A stretch of 64,000 bases of DNA from Saprospiraceae bacterium. Lineage in GTDB: Bacteria; Bacteroidota; Bacteroidia; Chitinophagales; Saprospiraceae. The notes beneath the pieces were generated by a model. The model ran no database searches and was not told the origin of the DNA. It saw only the letters and a program-made list of their open reading frames with translations. The position numbers and the translations under genes were made by a program. This document shows, piece by piece, positions 18,113-26,954 of this stretch. The stretch is taken from contig JADJNW010000004.1 of NCBI GenBank assembly GCA_016714085.1, forward strand, positions 62,001 through 126,000. The letters are read 5' to 3'. Position 1 is the stretch's first letter; each line of letters starts with the position of its first letter.

Positions 18113-19329
18113 ATGAATACGAATATGAAAAATTATTTGCTTGGGATTCTGGTGCTCATCACGGGCATCAGTTACGCACAAGACAACGACCGCATGAAGC
18201 GCGATATAGAAGTGGCAGAGAATATTCTATCAACTTTAATGGATCAAGAATTTGGCTTGCATGGAAATAATGTAGAAGGCACTTATATTGAAGGACATGG
18301 CGCCATGTTTACCATTTATGGGGGAGTGCTTTCTAACCTGGCACTGGATAGGCAGGTTATCCTTCCTCCGACTTGGAACGAAGATGGGGTTTACAGGCTT
18401 GGAAAAACAACGGATAAACCTATTAATCTGGACAGCCTCAATAATGCTTTGCGTACGAAAACGAAAGAAGCGATGAAAATTTTTATCACAGACTACGCGC
18501 AGTTGTTGAGCCAGCTAAAGCCCGATGAAAAGGTACTACTGCGTTATGCCTTGCTTGGGAAACATCAAAGATTTGGTGGACTATTAAGCTTTCCAACCGT
18601 AGCTGCTGTTAGCCCTCTTGATTCGGATAAAGATAAAGAAGAGAAACCAGATAAAACTCTAAAGGAATTCAGTGCAGAAATCAGCAAAACTGCGCTTGAT
18701 GAATATCGAACTGGTAAACTTTCTAAAACGCAGTTGGAAGGACAAATAAAATTCACCGAGCATATCGTGACAAATAAAAAAGATACAGAATTAGAGTTGC
18801 TGGGTTCTATTTTTCACAGATTGTATCAAGGTGATTTGTCTGAAACATTTAGACTTTATAACGATCCAAATTATGAGCGGATCGATGGCTTAGGGGTGGT
18901 TTATGAAATGAATTTTGGGCGTACATGGGGCAATGGGCGCAAGGGACTTATAACTTCACTTACACTCTTGAAGCTTATGAAAGGGCAGTTACAGGTAGAA
19001 AAAGTCAAGGACAGAATAAACCGAAACCTGATGAAAATGAAACAGATGAAGAAAAAGAATGGAAGGAAAAACTTACAACAGCCTACCCGAAATTCATCGA
19101 GGAATTTAAGCGAAATGTCATTGAGTATGGTCGGACGGTGCGCAAATTGCCTGCTAATGAATTACTTATATTCAAATTAGACTTGAACACTTGTGAGGAT
19201 TGTGATATTCCCGACAGAGTGGAAATTTCCGTCAAAAAGTCTGTTCTTGAGAGCTATGATAGCAATAAAATTACGATGGAGCAAGCAATAGCGCAGATTA
19301 CAATGAAAACAATACCTGCAAAAGATTAA
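18113..19329 (+). CDS. Secreted protein of unknown function, frameshifted
   Basis: ATG 18113 starts MNTNMKNYLLGILVLITGIS followed by YAQD, a signal peptide. The mature part begins with RMKRDIEVAENILSTLMDQE and includes EGTYIEGHGAMFTIYGGVLS, TKTKEAMKIFITDYAQLLSQ and, after a frame change near 18915, YNFTYTLEAYERAVTGRKSQ and ELLIFKLDLNTCEDCDIPDR. About 405 residues. I do not recognise a named family. It follows the anti-sigma gene by 49 bp and precedes a terminator, so it is the last gene of the sigma operon and probably an envelope protein controlled by it. Confidence 0.8.
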
Positions 19330-19352
19330 ATAATCATTTCGCTGCATAAAGC

Positions 19353-19386
19353 GCCCGGATTGGTGATTTCACTGATCCGGGCTTTT
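19353..19386 (+). terminator. Rho-independent terminator of the sigma operon
   Basis: Stem GCCCGGAT (19353-19360) / ATCCGGGC (19375-19382) with a 14-nt loop, directly followed by TTTT. It lies 24 bp after the stop of the secreted protein gene and closes this unit before the polysaccharide locus. Confidence 0.8.
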
Positions 19387-19425
19387 CATTTTCGAACTTT
19401 TCAAATGTTAAAAAACTAAAATTGC

Positions 19426-19455
19426 TTGCACATTTTTATAGATTGAGTAATTTTG
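19426..19455 (+). promoter_or_regulatory. Consensus Bacteroidota promoter at the head of the polysaccharide locus
   Basis: TTG (19426-19428), exactly 19 bp, then TAATTTTG (19448-19455), matching TTG-N19-TAnnTTTG. Transcription would start near 19462, at or next to the ATG of the regulator gene (19464), so the message would be leaderless. Confidence 0.55.
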
Positions 19456-19463
19456 TTACTCAA

Positions 19464-19997
19464 ATGATAGAAACATTAATTTCATCAAAAACGCGCATAA
19501 AACTGCTACTCAAGTTCTTTTTGAATAGCAATGCAACTGCCTATCTTCGCAGCTTGGAAAGCGAATTTGGTGAATCTTCCAATGCGATTCGATTAGAATT
19601 AAATCGGTTTGAAGAGGCCGGGATGTTGGAGTCGCGCCTGGATGGAAATAAGAAAATTTTTCAAGCAAATACGCATCACCCATTATTCAAAGAAGTACAT
19701 AATATTTTACTCAAATATGTGGGATTGGATCGCATCGTAGAAGAGGTGATCGAACGCTTGGGAGAGGTACGACAAGTGTTTCTCGTGGGTGATTTTTCTA
19801 AAGGATTGGATAGCAGGATTATAGACTTGATTTTTATTGGTAATATTGATAAATCATATTTATTAAATTTAGTAGATAAAGCCGAGGATTTGATTCATCG
19901 GAAAGTTCGATATTTGATTTATTCTGAAGAAGAAGCAGTGACGCTTGATTGGAGCAAGTACAATCCGAAACCGCTGCTGTTATGGTCGAAAGATTGA
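19464..19997 (+). CDS. Winged-helix (ArsR-like) regulator with a nucleotidyltransferase-like tail
   Basis: Intact; ATG 19464 is preferred to the upstream TTG because conservation begins at MIETLISSKTRIKLLLKFFL. Residues 1-70 form a winged helix (YLRSLESEFGESSNAIRLEL, NRFEEAGMLESRLDGNKKIF). The second half (LDRIVEEVIERLGEVRQVFL, VGDFSKGLDSRIIDLIFIGN) has the beta-alpha layout of the degenerate nucleotidyltransferase domain seen in regulators placed before Bacteroidota polysaccharide clusters. 177 residues. First gene of the plus-strand locus, ten bases before lhgO, so a local transcriptional regulator is likely. Confidence 0.8.
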   Translation: MIETLISSKTRIKLLLKFFLNSNATAYLRSLESEFGESSNAIRLELNRFEEAGMLESRLDGNKKIFQANTHHPLFKEVHNILLKYVGLDRIVEEVIERLGEVRQVFLVGDFSKGLDSRIIDLIFIGNIDKSYLLNLVDKAEDLIHRKVRYLIYSEEEAVTLDWSKYNPKPLLLWSKD

Positions 19998-20006
19998 AAA
20001 ACTGCT

Positions 20007-21233
20007 ATGTATGATGTGACTATAATCGGGGCAGGAATTGTTGGTTTGGCAACGGCCTACCAATTGTTGGAACGACGACCGGATTTGAAAATTTGTATGC
20101 TTGAAAAAGAAAATGGTGTAGCGCGACACCAAACGGGGCATAATAGCGGCGTGATTCACTCCGGCATCTATTACAAACCTGGTGGAACGCGTGCGGTGCA
20201 TTGCCAACGAGGATACAAGCTGATGCTTGAATTTGCTGAAAAGCAGGGCATTCCTTACGATATTTGCGGTAAGATTATCGTCGCAACGAATGCTGCCGAA
20301 CAAGCCAAGCTCGATGAGATTTTGCAACGAGGCATCGCCAATGGGATGAAAGAACTCCGAAAAGTCGGACGTGAAGAACTGCTGGAAATTGAACCCTATG
20401 CCAAAGGTGGCGTGGAAGCAATATGGGTACCGCAGGCAGGCATCATCAACTATAAAAAAGTAGCAGAAAAATACCTTGAAATCGTTGAACAGCGGGGCGC
20501 GACGGCTTTTTTTGGTGCAAAAGTGCAACAAATTATTCAGGGCGACGTAGAATGCGTTGTGATAAGCCAATCCGCAGAAGCGCGGTCAAAAATAGTGGTC
20601 AATTGCGCGGGCTTGTATTCGGATAAAGTAGCGAACATGACCGTTTCGCACCATGCCTATCGGCAGGCAAGCCGAAGCATTCAAATACTGCCTTTTAGAG
20701 GGGAGTATTACGAGCTTATTCCAGAGAAGCAATATTTAGTGCGCAATTTGATTTATCCGACCCCCAATCCCAAATTCCCGTTTCTGGGAGTACATTTCAC
20801 GCGTATGATTGAGGGTGGCATAGAAGCAGGACCCAATGCAGTACTAGCTTTCAAGCGCGAAGGTTACAGCCGATGGGATTTTGATCGGAAAGAGTTTTTT
20901 GAAACATTATCATTTCCAGGATTTCGGAAAATTGCAGCCAAATATTGGCGAGACGGATTGGAAGAGATGCGGCGCTCCTATTTTAAAAGCGCGTTCGTCA
21001 AGTCGCTGCAAAAACTCGTGCCGGAAATACAATCAGAAGATTTGCGTCCTGGTGGCGCAGGCGTACGCGCAATGGCGTGTGATGCTGAAGGCAATATAAT
21101 TGATGATTTTTTGATATTTGAAGATAAAAATATCATCAACGTTTGCAATGCGCCTTCTCCGGCGGCTACCGCTTCGCTGGCGATTGGTGAGACAATTGCT
21201 CAAAAAGTGTTGCGAAGATTGAATGAGAAATAA
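20007..21233 (+). CDS. lhgO: L-2-hydroxyglutarate oxidase
   Basis: Intact, 408 residues. An FAD enzyme that oxidises L-2-hydroxyglutarate to 2-oxoglutarate and passes electrons to the membrane quinone pool. The dinucleotide motif GAGIVG is at residues 8-13, followed by the family block GHNSGVIHSGIYYKPG, the VVNCAGLYSD loop, FLGVHFTRMIEG and the C-terminal GGAGVRAMACDAEGNIIDDF and NAPSPAATASLAIG. It is placed between a regulator and WbpE/WbpB-like genes. In that pathway WbpB-type dehydrogenases reduce 2-oxoglutarate to 2-hydroxyglutarate to regain NAD+, so LhgO may recycle that by-product; this is an inference from gene order. Confidence 0.92.
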   Translation: MYDVTIIGAGIVGLATAYQLLERRPDLKICMLEKENGVARHQTGHNSGVIHSGIYYKPGGTRAVHCQRGYKLMLEFAEKQGIPYDICGKIIVATNAAEQAKLDEILQRGIANGMKELRKVGREELLEIEPYAKGGVEAIWVPQAGIINYKKVAEKYLEIVEQRGATAFFGAKVQQIIQGDVECVVISQSAEARSKIVVNCAGLYSDKVANMTVSHHAYRQASRSIQILPFRGEYYELIPEKQYLVRNLIYPTPNPKFPFLGVHFTRMIEGGIEAGPNAVLAFKREGYSRWDFDRKEFFETLSFPGFRKIAAKYWRDGLEEMRRSYFKSAFVKSLQKLVPEIQSEDLRPGGAGVRAMACDAEGNIIDDFLIFEDKNIINVCNAPSPAATASLAIGETIAQKVLRRLNEK

Positions 21234-21274
21234 ATGAAGGTTTTAAAAATAAAGCCTTTCAATTTTATAAACTT

Positions 21275-22423
21275 ATGATACCCATGGAAAAAACGGCCCT
21301 ACAAATTCAAATGGTGGACTTGCGTACCCAATATCTCAAGATAAAGGATGAAGTGGACGCGGGTATTCAGGAAGTGTTAGATACAACTACTTTTATCAAT
21401 GGCCCTAAGGTTCATGAATTTCAGCGCAACCTGGAGGCTTATCTTGGTGCAAAGCACGTCATTCCTTGTGCCAATGGCACCGATGCACTCCAAATTGCTA
21501 TGATGGCAGTGGATTTGCAGCCGGGTGATGAAGTGATTGTGCCAGCCTTTACGTATGTGGCAACAGCTGAAGTAATTGCCTTGCTGCGTCTCAAGCCTGT
21601 GATGGTAGATGTTGATCCTGATACATTTAATTTGACTGCCGAGATTGCGGAAGCAGCCATCACGCCACGCACGAAAGCCATTGTGCCGGTGAATCTATTC
21701 GGGCAAAGCTGCGACATGGAATCCCTAATGGAAGTTGCGAAAAAGTATAATTTATGGGTGATCGAAGATAACGCCCAGGCGATTGGTGCGGATTATACCT
21801 TTAGCGATGGTCGGCAAGTCAAAACCGGAACCATCGGTCATATTGGCTGTACTTCGTTTTATCCTTCCAAAAATCTTGGTGCTTATGGCGATGGCGGTGC
21901 AATTTATACCAATGATGAAGAATTGGGGCGTAAGTGTCGCATGATTGCGAATCACGGTCAGGTGAAGCGCTACTACCACGATATGATTGGTGTGAATTCT
22001 CGTTTAGACACCATTCAAGCGGCAATTCTGGATGTGAAATTGAAACATTTGGACGAGTATGCAGCGGCCCGACAGGCAGCAGCTTCCTATTATGATCATG
22101 CTTTTCAGCATATTGAACAACTACAAATACCCAAACGGCAATATAATTCAACCCATGTTTTTCATCAATATACCTTATTGGTAAAAGATGGACGGCGCGA
22201 TCAATTGCAAGCGCATTTGCAAAGCAAGGGGATTCCAACGATGATTTATTATCCTGTGCCATTGTACAAACAAGAAGCTTACAAAACAGCAATGGTAAAT
22301 GAAATCAGCGAATTACCCGTGACAGAAATGCTTTGCCAATCGGTGATTTCATTGCCTATACACACAGAAATGGATGAAGAAATGCTGGCTTACATTTGCG
22401 AAGCAGTAGCTGAATTCTTTTGA
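21275..22423 (+). CDS. wbpE: DegT/DnrJ/EryC1 aminotransferase, WbpE-like
   Basis: Intact, 382 residues. A PLP-dependent sugar aminotransferase. PLP lysine is K199 in SFYPSKNLGAYGDGGAIY; ANGTDALQIAM (66-76), EDNAQAIGA and NSRLDTIQAAILDVKL are further family blocks. With the WbpB-like and WbpD-like genes nearby the most likely reaction is glutamate-dependent amination at C3 of UDP-3-keto-GlcNAcA. A second ATG three codons in (21284) could equally be the start. It precedes the nucleotide-sugar dehydrogenase by 70 bp in the same transcript. Confidence 0.88.
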   Translation: MIPMEKTALQIQMVDLRTQYLKIKDEVDAGIQEVLDTTTFINGPKVHEFQRNLEAYLGAKHVIPCANGTDALQIAMMAVDLQPGDEVIVPAFTYVATAEVIALLRLKPVMVDVDPDTFNLTAEIAEAAITPRTKAIVPVNLFGQSCDMESLMEVAKKYNLWVIEDNAQAIGADYTFSDGRQVKTGTIGHIGCTSFYPSKNLGAYGDGGAIYTNDEELGRKCRMIANHGQVKRYYHDMIGVNSRLDTIQAAILDVKLKHLDEYAAARQAAASYYDHAFQHIEQLQIPKRQYNSTHVFHQYTLLVKDGRRDQLQAHLQSKGIPTMIYYPVPLYKQEAYKTAMVNEISELPVTEMLCQSVISLPIHTEMDEEMLAYICEAVAEFF

Positions 22424-22493
22424 TTTTTGAAAGGTGCTTTCCTCCTTGTCTGAAGAACTATTTTAAGGTTTTTACAAACAAAATCGTTCAACA

Positions 22494-23786
22494 ATGCACC
22501 AAGAGCTACTTGAAAAAAAGAAGAAAATTTCTGTAATTGGACTCGGCTATGTGGGCTTGCCGCTGGCCTTAGTATTTGCGCGTAAGTTCAGTGTAATCGG
22601 TTTCGATATCAACGAACGGCGGATTGAAATGATGAAACAAGGAATTGATCCTTCCCGCGAACTCGAAAGCGAAGCTTTTGAAGGCGCAGATATTGAATTT
22701 ACTGCAAATCCAGAAGATCTTAAAAAAGCACACTTCCACGTAGTGGCAGTACCGACCCCAATCGACGAGCACAAAAATCCTGACTTGCGGCCCGTGCTCA
22801 GTGCCAGCAAGGCTGTGGGCAAAAATTTGAAAAAAGGGGATTATATCATTTTTGAATCGACCGTGTACCCGGGCTGTACCGAAGAAGATTGCCTGCCGAT
22901 TTTGGAAGAAGAATCGGGATTGAAGCTTGGGAAAGATTTTAAAATTGGTTATTCGCCGGAGCGTATTAATCCCGGAGACAAAGAACATACCGTTGAAAAA
23001 ATCCTGAAAGTTGTATCAGGTAACGACGAAGAGGCCTTGGAAGAAATTGCCAAAACGTATGAATCGGTGATTCACGCAGGCGTGTACAAAGCGCAGACAA
23101 TCAAGGTGGCGGAAGCTGCAAAAGTAATTGAGAATACACAGCGTGATTTGAACATCGCTTTCATGAATGAACTATCGCTTATTTTTGATAAAATGGGCAT
23201 CGATACCAAAGCGGTATTGGACGCAGCCAGTACCAAATGGAATTTTTTGAAATTCCAGCCGGGTTTGGTAGGGGGGCATTGTATTGGGGTGGATCCTTAT
23301 TATCTCTTGCATAAGGCAAAAGAATTGGGCTTCAATCCTCAAGTCATTACCAGTGGTCGTCGCATCAATGATGATATGCCTGCCTTTATTGCAAAACGCC
23401 TCGTCCAAATGCTCATTCATCAAGGAAAAAATCCCAGCCATACAAAAGTTTTGGTCATGGGTATTACTTTTAAAGAAAATGTTGCCGATATTCGCAATTC
23501 AAAAGTGGCTGATCTCGTACGTGAATTGATGGATTATTCTATTCATGTGCATATAACTGATCCCCATGCGTCACCCAATGAGGTAGCACACGAGTACAAA
23601 CTTACATTGGTGGACAACATCTCAAACGACTACGACGCCATTATTGTGGCAGTCAATCACACAAACTACAAGGCTCTGGACTTAGATTACTTTAAATCTT
23701 TAATGAATGGTAGCCCTATTCTTATTGATTTGAAAGGCATTTACAATAAACCTCAGCACAACGATCTATTGTATTGGAGACTTTAA
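22494..23786 (+). CDS. UDP-N-acetyl-hexosamine 6-dehydrogenase (WbpO/TviB type)
   Basis: Intact, 430 residues. Oxidises C6 of UDP-GlcNAc or UDP-GalNAc to the uronic acid with two NAD+. Rossmann motif GLGYVG at 16-21; ESTVYPGCTEEDCLP (121-135); the K-V-I-E-N-T-Q segment from K210; catalytic C263 in GGHCIGVDPYY; C-terminal domain VLVMGITFKENVADIRNSKV. The FQPGLVGGHCIG form is that of the WbpO/TviB branch rather than WbpA, but with WbpE-, WbpD- and WbpB-like partners it may supply UDP-GlcNAcA to that pathway. Substrate remains uncertain. Confidence 0.88.
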   Translation: MHQELLEKKKKISVIGLGYVGLPLALVFARKFSVIGFDINERRIEMMKQGIDPSRELESEAFEGADIEFTANPEDLKKAHFHVVAVPTPIDEHKNPDLRPVLSASKAVGKNLKKGDYIIFESTVYPGCTEEDCLPILEEESGLKLGKDFKIGYSPERINPGDKEHTVEKILKVVSGNDEEALEEIAKTYESVIHAGVYKAQTIKVAEAAKVIENTQRDLNIAFMNELSLIFDKMGIDTKAVLDAASTKWNFLKFQPGLVGGHCIGVDPYYLLHKAKELGFNPQVITSGRRINDDMPAFIAKRLVQMLIHQGKNPSHTKVLVMGITFKENVADIRNSKVADLVRELMDYSIHVHITDPHASPNEVAHEYKLTLVDNISNDYDAIIVAVNHTNYKALDLDYFKSLMNGSPILIDLKGIYNKPQHNDLLYWRL

Positions 23787-23817
23787 GGATGATTTGATAA
23801 TAATCAAATTTTACACA

Positions 23818-24423
23818 ATGGCAGATAATCAAGCAACGGTGGTTAATCAATTGGATGAGCAAGAAGCTCGCTGGTTTGCTGTGTACACCAGGTTCAGACG
23901 TGAGAAACAAGTACTCAAATATTTGAGCGAACGCGGCATTCAAGCTTATCTGCCTATTCAATCTTTTACGCGACGTTATACCCGCAAAATCAAGCATGTA
24001 CAACTTCCTTTGATCAATTGCTATATTTTCACCAAAATTACCAAGCAAGAATATGTGCCGGTGCTGGAGACCCCGGATGTAGTAAATTTTGTAAGGTTTG
24101 CCAAAGATTTAATTGCGATTCCTGATGCAGAGATGAATGTTATGAAGCGCGTCGTAGGTGAGGGCATCGAAATAGACGCACAGCCGGGTAGCTATCAATT
24201 GGGGGACGAAGTGGAAATTGTAGGCGGAAATCTCACAGGATTAAAAGGTTGGCTGGTAGAGGCAGCAAGCGATAAAAACTTTGTGATCGAACTGGAAAAC
24301 CTGGGTTATACCCTTCGTATGTCGCTCGATCCTACGTTGCTGCGCAAAACAGGTCGCCGGGCTTCAGATAGATCAAAGAATAATCGGCAAGGATCAGCAG
24401 GCTTTGGTTGGTCGCTATTGTGA
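23818..24423 (+). CDS. UpxY-like NusG-family transcription antiterminator
   Basis: Intact, 201 residues from ATG 23818. NGN domain about residues 18-110 (ARWFAVYTRFRREKQVLKYL, QAYLPIQSFTRRYTRKIKHV, NCYIFTKITKQEYVPVL) and a KOW-type barrel about 125-175 (YQLGDEVEIVGGNLTGLKGW). This specialised NusG branch lets RNA polymerase read through long Bacteroidota capsule operons. It is not the first gene of the locus but lies after the first three enzymes and before a 240-bp gap with a hairpin, so it may act on the segment from wbpD onward. A basic Ser/Arg-rich tail follows the KOW domain. Confidence 0.88.
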   Translation: MADNQATVVNQLDEQEARWFAVYTRFRREKQVLKYLSERGIQAYLPIQSFTRRYTRKIKHVQLPLINCYIFTKITKQEYVPVLETPDVVNFVRFAKDLIAIPDAEMNVMKRVVGEGIEIDAQPGSYQLGDEVEIVGGNLTGLKGWLVEAASDKNFVIELENLGYTLRMSLDPTLLRKTGRRASDRSKNNRQGSAGFGWSLL

Positions 24424-24556
24424 GAGGATTTTGATTGGAGTATTTGCAATACAATTGCTTTGAATAATATGCGATTATTTTATCGCATGGAGATAGCAGT
24501 TATTCATTTTATTTGAGAGCTTATTCTACATCGTTGACTTATTTCCTTCTGCCCTG

Positions 24557-24579
24557 TAAAAAGTGTCTGCGACTTTTTA
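24557..24579 (+). promoter_or_regulatory. Hairpin in the gap after the UpxY-like gene
   Basis: TAAAAAGT (24557-24564) pairs with ACTTTTTA (24572-24579) around the loop GTCTGCG, followed closely by GGCGAAGCCGTTTTTA. The gap 24424-24664 has no frame. This may be a pause or attenuation site on which the antiterminator acts. No classical JUMPstart/ops motif was found. Confidence 0.35.
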
Positions 24580-24664
24580 ATGGCGAAGCCGTTTTTAGGG
24601 TGATAAGGTTGAAAAGTTGATGGAATTTAAGAATAAATGAATGTATTGAAAAAGCTCTGATATT

Positions 24665-25243
24665 ATGTCATACTACGTACATCCTACCGCCATCGTTGAC
24701 GAAGGCGCTCAAATAGGCGAGAATACTAAAATCTGGCATTTTTGTCATATCATGCCCAAAGCTATTATTGGAAAGGATTGTAGCCTGGGCCAAAATGTTT
24801 TTGTAGCCAATGGTGTCACCCTCGGCAATAATGTCAAGATACAGAATAACGTCTCCATCTACGAAGGCGTCACTTGCGAAGATGATGTATTTCTCGGGCC
24901 TTCAATGGTGTTTACCAATGTTTATAACCCTCGCAGCGCGGTCAACCGCAAGAATGAATACATGAGAACCATTGTTGGTAAAGGCGCAACTATTGGCGCT
25001 AATGCAACGATTGTCTGTGGCAATGATATTGGAGCATTTGCTTTTATTGGCGCTGGCGCGGTAGTCACTAAAGAAGTGCCTGCTTATGCTTTGATTGTAG
25101 GCAGTCCTGGTCGGCAGATCGGCTGGATGAGCGAGCACGGCGAGCGATTACAATTTGATGAGAAAGGCGAAGCGGTATGTGCGGGAAGTGGGGAGCGATA
25201 TTTTTTGAAGAATAATATAGTTGAAAAGCTTAGGATTGATTAG
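24665..25243 (+). CDS. wbpD: Left-handed beta-helix N-acetyltransferase, WbpD-like
   Basis: Intact, 192 residues. Hexapeptide repeats run from residue 10 to about 145 (IGENTKIWHFCHIMPKAIIG, LGQNVFVANGVTLGNNVKIQ, IGANATIVCGNDIGAFAFIG), followed by the family block GAGAVVTKEVPAYALIVGSP and GRQIGWMSEHGERL. This is the WbpD/WlbB type, which acetylates the C3 amino group of UDP-GlcNAc3NA using acetyl-CoA to give UDP-GlcNAc(3NAc)A. It is separated from the WbpB-like gene by a four-helix-bundle unit that seems to have been inserted between them. Confidence 0.88.
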   Translation: MSYYVHPTAIVDEGAQIGENTKIWHFCHIMPKAIIGKDCSLGQNVFVANGVTLGNNVKIQNNVSIYEGVTCEDDVFLGPSMVFTNVYNPRSAVNRKNEYMRTIVGKGATIGANATIVCGNDIGAFAFIGAGAVVTKEVPAYALIVGSPGRQIGWMSEHGERLQFDEKGEAVCAGSGERYFLKNNIVEKLRID

Positions 25244-25252
25244 TTGAGGAGC

Positions 25253-25665
25253 TTAGGAGTTGAGGAGTTTACTTATGAGCCAGTCTTTTTATCAATATAG
25301 TTTTGAAAAACTGAAAGCTTGGGAGAGATCAAAAGAATTAGTGAAAACGATTTATAAAGCGGTGAAAACAATTCCAGACGAAGAAAAATTTGGAATGATT
25401 TCCCAAATGAAACGAGCCTCCATTTCTATTTCTTCAAATTTGGCGGAAGGCTCAGCCAGAAAAACATCTAAAGATCAAGCTTATTTTACAACGATTTCTT
25501 ACGGGAGTTTAATGGAATTATTAAATCTTACGATTGTAGCATTCGAATTAGAGTATATTTCTGAAAAGACATATCTGGATATTCGAGCGCAAATTCAAGA
25601 AATCTCAGCCATGTTGAATTCGTTGAGATCTGCCCAACTCAACTCCTAAACTTCTCAACTCCTAA
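25253..25665. repeat. Inverted arms around four-helix-bundle unit 1
   Basis: TTAGGAGTTGAGGAGTTTA (25253-25271) and TAAACTTCTCAACTCCTAA (25647-25665) are inverted copies with 18 of 19 matches. Each is part of a longer simple repeat of GAGTTGAGGAG-type words (25243-25271 and 25634-25688). They enclose the four-helix-bundle gene and would place it in the loop of an RNA stem. Confidence 0.8.
25275..25649 (+). CDS. Four-helix-bundle (S23/IVS-type) protein 1
   Basis: Intact, 124 residues from ATG 25275. Family blocks: SFEKLKAWERSKELVKTIYK, GMISQMKRASISISSNLAEG, QAYFTTISYGSLMELLNLTI and ISAMLNSLRSAQL. This is the small four-helix-bundle family first known from ORFs inside 23S rRNA intervening sequences and shared with the Avd protein of diversity-generating retroelements. 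No biochemical role is established for stand-alone members. The stop codon lies in the right inverted arm. It sits between the WbpD- and WbpB-like genes, in the same direction. Confidence 0.9.
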   Translation: MSQSFYQYSFEKLKAWERSKELVKTIYKAVKTIPDEEKFGMISQMKRASISISSNLAEGSARKTSKDQAYFTTISYGSLMELLNLTIVAFELEYISEKTYLDIRAQIQEISAMLNSLRSAQLNS

Positions 25666-25690
25666 ACCCAATAAACTTCTCAACTATATC

Positions 25691-26673
25691 ATGAATAATT
25701 TCCTTCTCCTCGGCGTAGGTGGCTACATAGCGCCCCGGCACATGAAAGCCATCAAGGATACCGGGCATAACCTGGTAGCGGCTTTTGATACAAATGACTC
25801 TGTGGGCGTGATCGATAGCTATTTTCCGAATGCGGATTTTTTATTGAATTTGAGCGCTTCGACCGGCACGTAGAAAAACTCAAGCGCGAAGGGACTTCTA
25901 TGGATTATGTTGCCGTTTGCTCGCCTAATTATTTACACGACGCGCATATTCGCTTTGGCTTGCGGCATCAGGCACACGTTATTTGCGAAAAACCTTTGGT
26001 GCTCAATCCCTGGAATGTTGAAGCTTTGAAAACATCGGAAGAAGAGACGGGTAAAAATATTTATACAATATTACAATTGCGCTTACATCCGGCTATCATA
26101 GAATTAAAAAAACGCATCGATAAGGAGCCATCTGACAAAATCCATGATATAGATTTGACGTATATTACATCACGAGGTAAATGGTATTATACAAGTTGGA
26201 AGGGCGATGTAGAAAAATCGGGCGGAATTGCTACTAATATTGGTATCCATTTTTTTGATATGCTTACCTGGATTTTTGGTGGCGTACAACAAAATACAAT
26301 TCATGTGCATACGCACGACCGCGCTGCGGGATTGCTGGAGTTGAAAAAAGCCCGTGTACGTTGGTTTCTGAGCATCAATGCCGAGACTTTACCCGCAGAA
26401 GCGGTTGCCAAAGGCGCGCACCTTCCGAGCGATCACGATGGACGACGAAGCAATAGAATTCAGCGAGGGTTTCACCGATTTGCATACCTTGAGCTATCAG
26501 GAAATCCTTGCCGGAAGAGGCTTTGGCTGGATGATGCAATGGATTCTATTGAAATTGTATATCAAATTCGACAGACCAAACCTCAAGGTTTGAAAGGAGA
26601 TTATCATCCCCTGGCGGCTTTACCATTGGCTGAACATCCTTTCCGTTCCAAACGCCAGCAGCCTGTTATTTGA
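25691..26673 (+). CDS. wbpB: Gfo/Idh/MocA oxidoreductase, WbpB-like, frameshifted
   Basis: Begins NNFLLLGVGGYIAPRHMKAI (Rossmann motif), continues after a frame change near 25865 with DYVAVCSPNYLHDAHIRFGL, the catalytic-type CEKPLVLNPWN, GKNIYTILQLRLHPAIIELK and TNIGIHFFDMLTWIFG, and after changes near 26405 and 26520 ends in HPLAALPLAEHPFRS. About 320 residues, right for WbpB/WlbA. These oxidise C3 of UDP-GlcNAcA with a tightly bound NAD+, regained by reduction of 2-oxoglutarate to 2-hydroxyglutarate. The pathway partners wbpE and wbpD lie upstream. Confidence 0.87.
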
Positions 26674-26954
26674 TAAGTGAAAATTTGGATCATCCGCAAG
26701 GGAATGTTCCTGAAAAAGCACCTCAGAAGGAATCGCACCTTCGAAGTGTCATAAAGAGTGTTAGTTGGCGCATTGTAGGTTCCATCGACACTATGTTATT
26801 ATCTTATTTATTTACAGGTAGTGTGAAAATCGCAGCATTGATCGGCAGTACAGAAGTTATGACCAAAGTTATTTTGTATTATATGCACGAAAGAATTTGG
26901 CAAATCATACCACGAAATACAGTTCGTCATTGGTTTAAATCTAAGAAAAGTTGA
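26670..26954 (+). CDS. DUF2061 small membrane protein
   Basis: 94 residues from a TTG at 26670 that overlaps the TGA of the previous gene. The conserved core is SVIKSVSWRIVGSIDTMLLS, SVKIAALIGSTEVMTKVILY and YMHERIW, with two transmembrane helices. DUF2061 proteins are often next to or fused with sulphate-assimilation genes, and here the stop overlaps the start of cysC. The role is unknown; a helper in sulphate activation or transport is only suggested by the context. Confidence 0.85.
   Translation: MISENLDHPQGNVPEKAPQKESHLRSVIKSVSWRIVGSIDTMLLSYLFTGSVKIAALIGSTEVMTKVILYYMHERIWQIIPRNTVRHWFKSKKS

Noticed and set aside
17267..19180. One 637-residue fusion of anti-sigma factor and secreted protein
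   Set aside because: A signal peptide with ATG sits in the middle, and a frame change near 18005 restores a natural anti-sigma C-terminus and stop at 18061; they are two genes.
20007..22292. Minus-strand frames opposite lhgO and the DegT gene
   Set aside because: They are complements of strongly conserved enzymes and show no family motif of their own.
24557..24600. JUMPstart/ops element
   Set aside because: The GGCGGTAG core was not found; only a hairpin and GGCGAAGCC are present.
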